This document shows, one piece after another, positions 7,119 through 8,494 of a stretch of 8,494 nucleotides of DNA. Positions within the stretch are counted from its first letter, which is position 1, and every line of letters begins with the position of its first letter. The position numbers and the translations under genes were made by a program. The stretch spans positions 1-8,494 of the forward strand of contig JAGQQP010000158.1 of the NCBI GenBank assembly GCA_020426085.1, in the 5' to 3' direction. Source of the stretch: Planctomycetaceae bacterium. GTDB lineage: Bacteria; Planctomycetota; Planctomycetia; Planctomycetales; Planctomycetaceae. Below the pieces are notes generated by a model. It had not been told where the DNA came from and did not search any database. It saw only the letters and a list, made by a program, of their open reading frames with translations.

Positions 7119-7148
7119 TTGTCACAGGGGGGGGCTGATTAGTATAAC
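7119..7148 (+). promoter_or_regulatory. marR operon promoter (TTGTCA-18-TATAAC)
   Basis: TTGTCA at 7119-7124 and TATAAC at 7143-7148 are separated by 18 bases. They match the sigma70 consensus at five of six positions in each box, the best promoter in the window. The spacer contains eight consecutive G residues (7127-7134). Transcription would start near 7155, inside the palindromic operator, about 50 bases before the marR start codon. Confidence 0.65.
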
Positions 7149-7173
7149 AGGGCTAATGATTAGCCAGGCTAAT
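7138..7173. promoter_or_regulatory. Predicted MarR operator: two overlapping perfect palindromes plus an upstream half-site
   Basis: GGCTAAT-G-ATTAGCC at 7151-7165 is a perfect 15-base palindrome. ATTAGCC-A-GGCTAAT at 7159-7173 is a second, and the two share the central ATTAGCC arm. A further ATTAG at 7138-7142 abuts the -10 box in the same orientation as that arm. TTAG/CTAA-type palindromes of this size are typical MarR-family operators. The position across -10 to about +19 implies repression by blocking RNA polymerase, with the downstream MarR as the obvious ligand. The repeats are seen directly; the binding protein is inferred. Confidence 0.7.
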
Positions 7174-7205
7174 GATCCCGGATTCTCAATTCAAAGGAGA
7201 AGCTG

Positions 7206-7661
7206 ATGCTGCAATATGACTTCGAAGAAAGTATAGGTTACTGGATCACCATGACCTCTCACTTCTATCATGATGCGCTGAATCAGGAATTAATCCCATA
7301 CGGGATTACCTTTCGTCAGTTTCAGGTCATTGGCTGGCTGGTTTATGAAGGCCCTCTCTCCCAGGTCGAACTGGCAGACCGGATGATGATCGAACCTCCT
7401 ACGCTGGTTCGCATTCTGGATCGAATGGAACGTGATGAATGGATCAAACGTGAGAATGATCCCGTTGATCGTCGTCGCAAGGTCGTCAATGTATTGCCGG
7501 AAGCAAAGCCGGTCTGGTCAAAGATGGTGGCCTGTCTAAAACGCCTCAGGAAAAAAGCAACCGAAGGTATGACTCCCGAACAGGTACAGACTCTGAAGTC
7601 TCTACTGGCGCAGGTTCAGGAAAACTTGGGAGTCAATGTACCGGAACTTGAAAGTTCCTGA
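7206..7661 (+). CDS. MarR family transcriptional regulator
   Basis: Cytosolic dimeric winged-helix regulator of 151 residues, the normal MarR length. N-terminal helix (about 5-30) and C-terminal helices (about 98-140) would form the dimer interface. The DNA-binding core has FRQFQVIGWLVYEGPLSQVELADRM at 36-60, a recognition helix near 63-75 (EPPTLVRILDRME) and the wing at 81-95, including the family-typical DPVDRRRK with D88-R89. The start is well supported by a strong Shine-Dalgarno, AAAGGAGA at 7193-7200, five bases before the ATG. It is preceded by a promoter with palindromic operator and followed after 61 bases by an efflux adaptor gene in the same direction. It is therefore most likely an autorepressor that also represses the efflux operon and is released by a small toxic or phenolic ligand. 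The ligand is unknown, and I see no conserved redox cysteine of the OhrR type (only C110, late in the protein). Confidence 0.9.
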   Translation: MLQYDFEESIGYWITMTSHFYHDALNQELIPYGITFRQFQVIGWLVYEGPLSQVELADRMMIEPPTLVRILDRMERDEWIKRENDPVDRRRKVVNVLPEAKPVWSKMVACLKRLRKKATEGMTPEQVQTLKSLLAQVQENLGVNVPELESS

Positions 7662-7722
7662 ACCACTAAACATTCTTGCTTCAGGCAGATTCAATAAACT
7701 TGATAAGACGTTGAGGAATCAG

Positions 7723-8494
7723 ATGAGAATAGCAACCAGTCTTGCTGTAGTGATTTGTGCAATGATCATGGCTGCCCAGCCACTTCCGGCACAACGGGGG
7801 CCTGCTCCTGTCGCTGTGGCAGAGATTGTTCAGAAGGATGTCGCTGCAGGACAGACCTTTGTCGGCACGGTCCATCCGATCAAACGGAGTGTGATCGGCA
7901 GTGCGGTCGGCGGACGTGTAGCAGAGTTTCCTGTCAACGAAGGAGATTACGTCAAAGCAAAACAGCCGCTGGCTCAACTGTTGACGAATACAATCAATCT
8001 GGAAGTGGAAGCAGAAAAAGCAGAGCTGAAACTGCGCCAACATGAGTTGGAGGAGATGGAAAACGGGTCACGTCCAGATGAAATTAAGCGTGCCAAAGCG
8101 CTGATGATGGCGGCGCGAGCCGAAAGTGAGTACCAGACCAAACGCCGCAAGCGACTGGAATCTCTCTATGCCCGCAAAGCAGTCAACGACGATGACATTC
8201 AGTCTGTCGTCTCTGAATCCATTCGTGCTGATGAATTGTATGAAGAAGCGCAAGCCGCTTATCAACTGGCCGTCGAAGGACCCAGAAAAGAGAAGATTGA
8301 CCAGGCACGTGCCCGTGTTGCAATCCAGCAGGCACTGGTAGACGAACTCGAAAGTAAAGTGGTCAAACATACTATCATCTCGCCCTTCAATGGTTATGTC
8401 GTTGCCGAACACACTGAAGTCGGTCAGTGGGTCAATTCCGGAGAACTGGTTGCCGAAGTCATCGCTTTGGATCAGGTGGATATCAGCGTGCAGG
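7723..8494 (+). CDS. RND efflux periplasmic adaptor (HlyD/AcrA-type membrane fusion protein), partial at right edge
   Basis: First 257 residues of a periplasmic adaptor that would link an inner-membrane RND pump to an outer-membrane channel. The N-terminus MRIATSLAVVICAMIMAAQP is a Sec signal, with likely signal peptidase I cleavage after A23 (LPA/Q); there is no lipobox, unlike AcrA. The first half of the lipoyl/barrel-sandwich domain is at about 58-87 (GGRVAEFPVNEGDYVKAKQP). A charged alpha-helical coiled-coil hairpin spans about 90-210. The second lipoyl half starts near 211 with TIISPFNGYVVAEHTEVGQWV. The beta-barrel and membrane-proximal domains lie beyond the window. GAGGA at 7713-7717, five bases before the ATG, supports the start. 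The gap to marR is 61 bases with no terminator, so both share the marR promoter and operator. An RND transporter gene is expected just past the right edge. The substrate cannot be told. Confidence 0.9.
   Translation, partial: MRIATSLAVVICAMIMAAQPLPAQRGPAPVAVAEIVQKDVAAGQTFVGTVHPIKRSVIGSAVGGRVAEFPVNEGDYVKAKQPLAQLLTNTINLEVEAEKAELKLRQHELEEMENGSRPDEIKRAKALMMAARAESEYQTKRRKRLESLYARKAVNDDDIQSVVSESIRADELYEEAQAAYQLAVEGPRKEKIDQARARVAIQQALVDELESKVVKHTIISPFNGYVVAEHTEVGQWVNSGELVAEVIALDQVDISVQ

Noticed and set aside
7681..8043. 120-codon minus-strand open frame opposite the adaptor gene
   Set aside because: The plus strand there encodes the signal peptide and lipoyl half of the adaptor with a good ribosome site; the antisense product is cysteine-rich noise.

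Overview
The window is ordinary bacterial chromosome, most likely from a planctomycete of the Gimesia/Planctomycetales type. That placement is an inference from the gene style: roughly half G+C, a lipoprotein carrying a formylglycine-generating-enzyme (FGE) type domain, a long DUF2079 membrane protein and often weak Shine-Dalgarno sites. No rRNA or other marker gene confirms it. I see no tRNA, rRNA, CRISPR array, insertion sequence or phage gene. The window is gene-dense, and no gap exceeds about 240 bases.

Left part, minus strand (1-3397): the N-terminal two thirds of an ABC-F translation factor closely resembling EttA runs off the left edge. Behind it, in the same orientation, lies a 708-residue polytopic membrane protein of the DUF2079 / GT-C-like class. 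An approximately 200-base divergent promoter region (3398-3599) follows.

Centre, plus strand (3600-5635): a nucleoside 2-deoxyribosyltransferase-like gene lies 38 bases ahead of a SAMHD1-like HD-domain phosphohydrolase. The two activities are sequential on paper: dNTP to deoxynucleoside plus triphosphate, then deoxynucleoside to free base. The pair therefore looks like a small deoxynucleotide disposal or salvage unit. Next, behind its own putative extended -10 promoter, is a lipoprotein with an FGE-sulfatase fold that lacks the catalytic cysteine pair and so is probably not an active FGE.

Right part, plus strand (7119-8494): a MarR-family regulator and the start of an RND-type periplasmic adaptor (membrane fusion protein) form an efflux operon cut by the right edge. 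The control region in front of marR is the most striking non-coding element here. A good promoter (TTGTCA, 18 bases, TATAAC) carries an 8-G run in its spacer. It is followed by two perfect, overlapping 15-base palindromes sharing an ATTAGCC half-site, an arrangement that strongly suggests autoregulation by the MarR protein.

Nothing in the window forces the conclusion that an undescribed system is present. The best candidates for follow-up are the deoxyribosyltransferase/HD pair and the overlapping-palindrome operator with its G-tract promoter.
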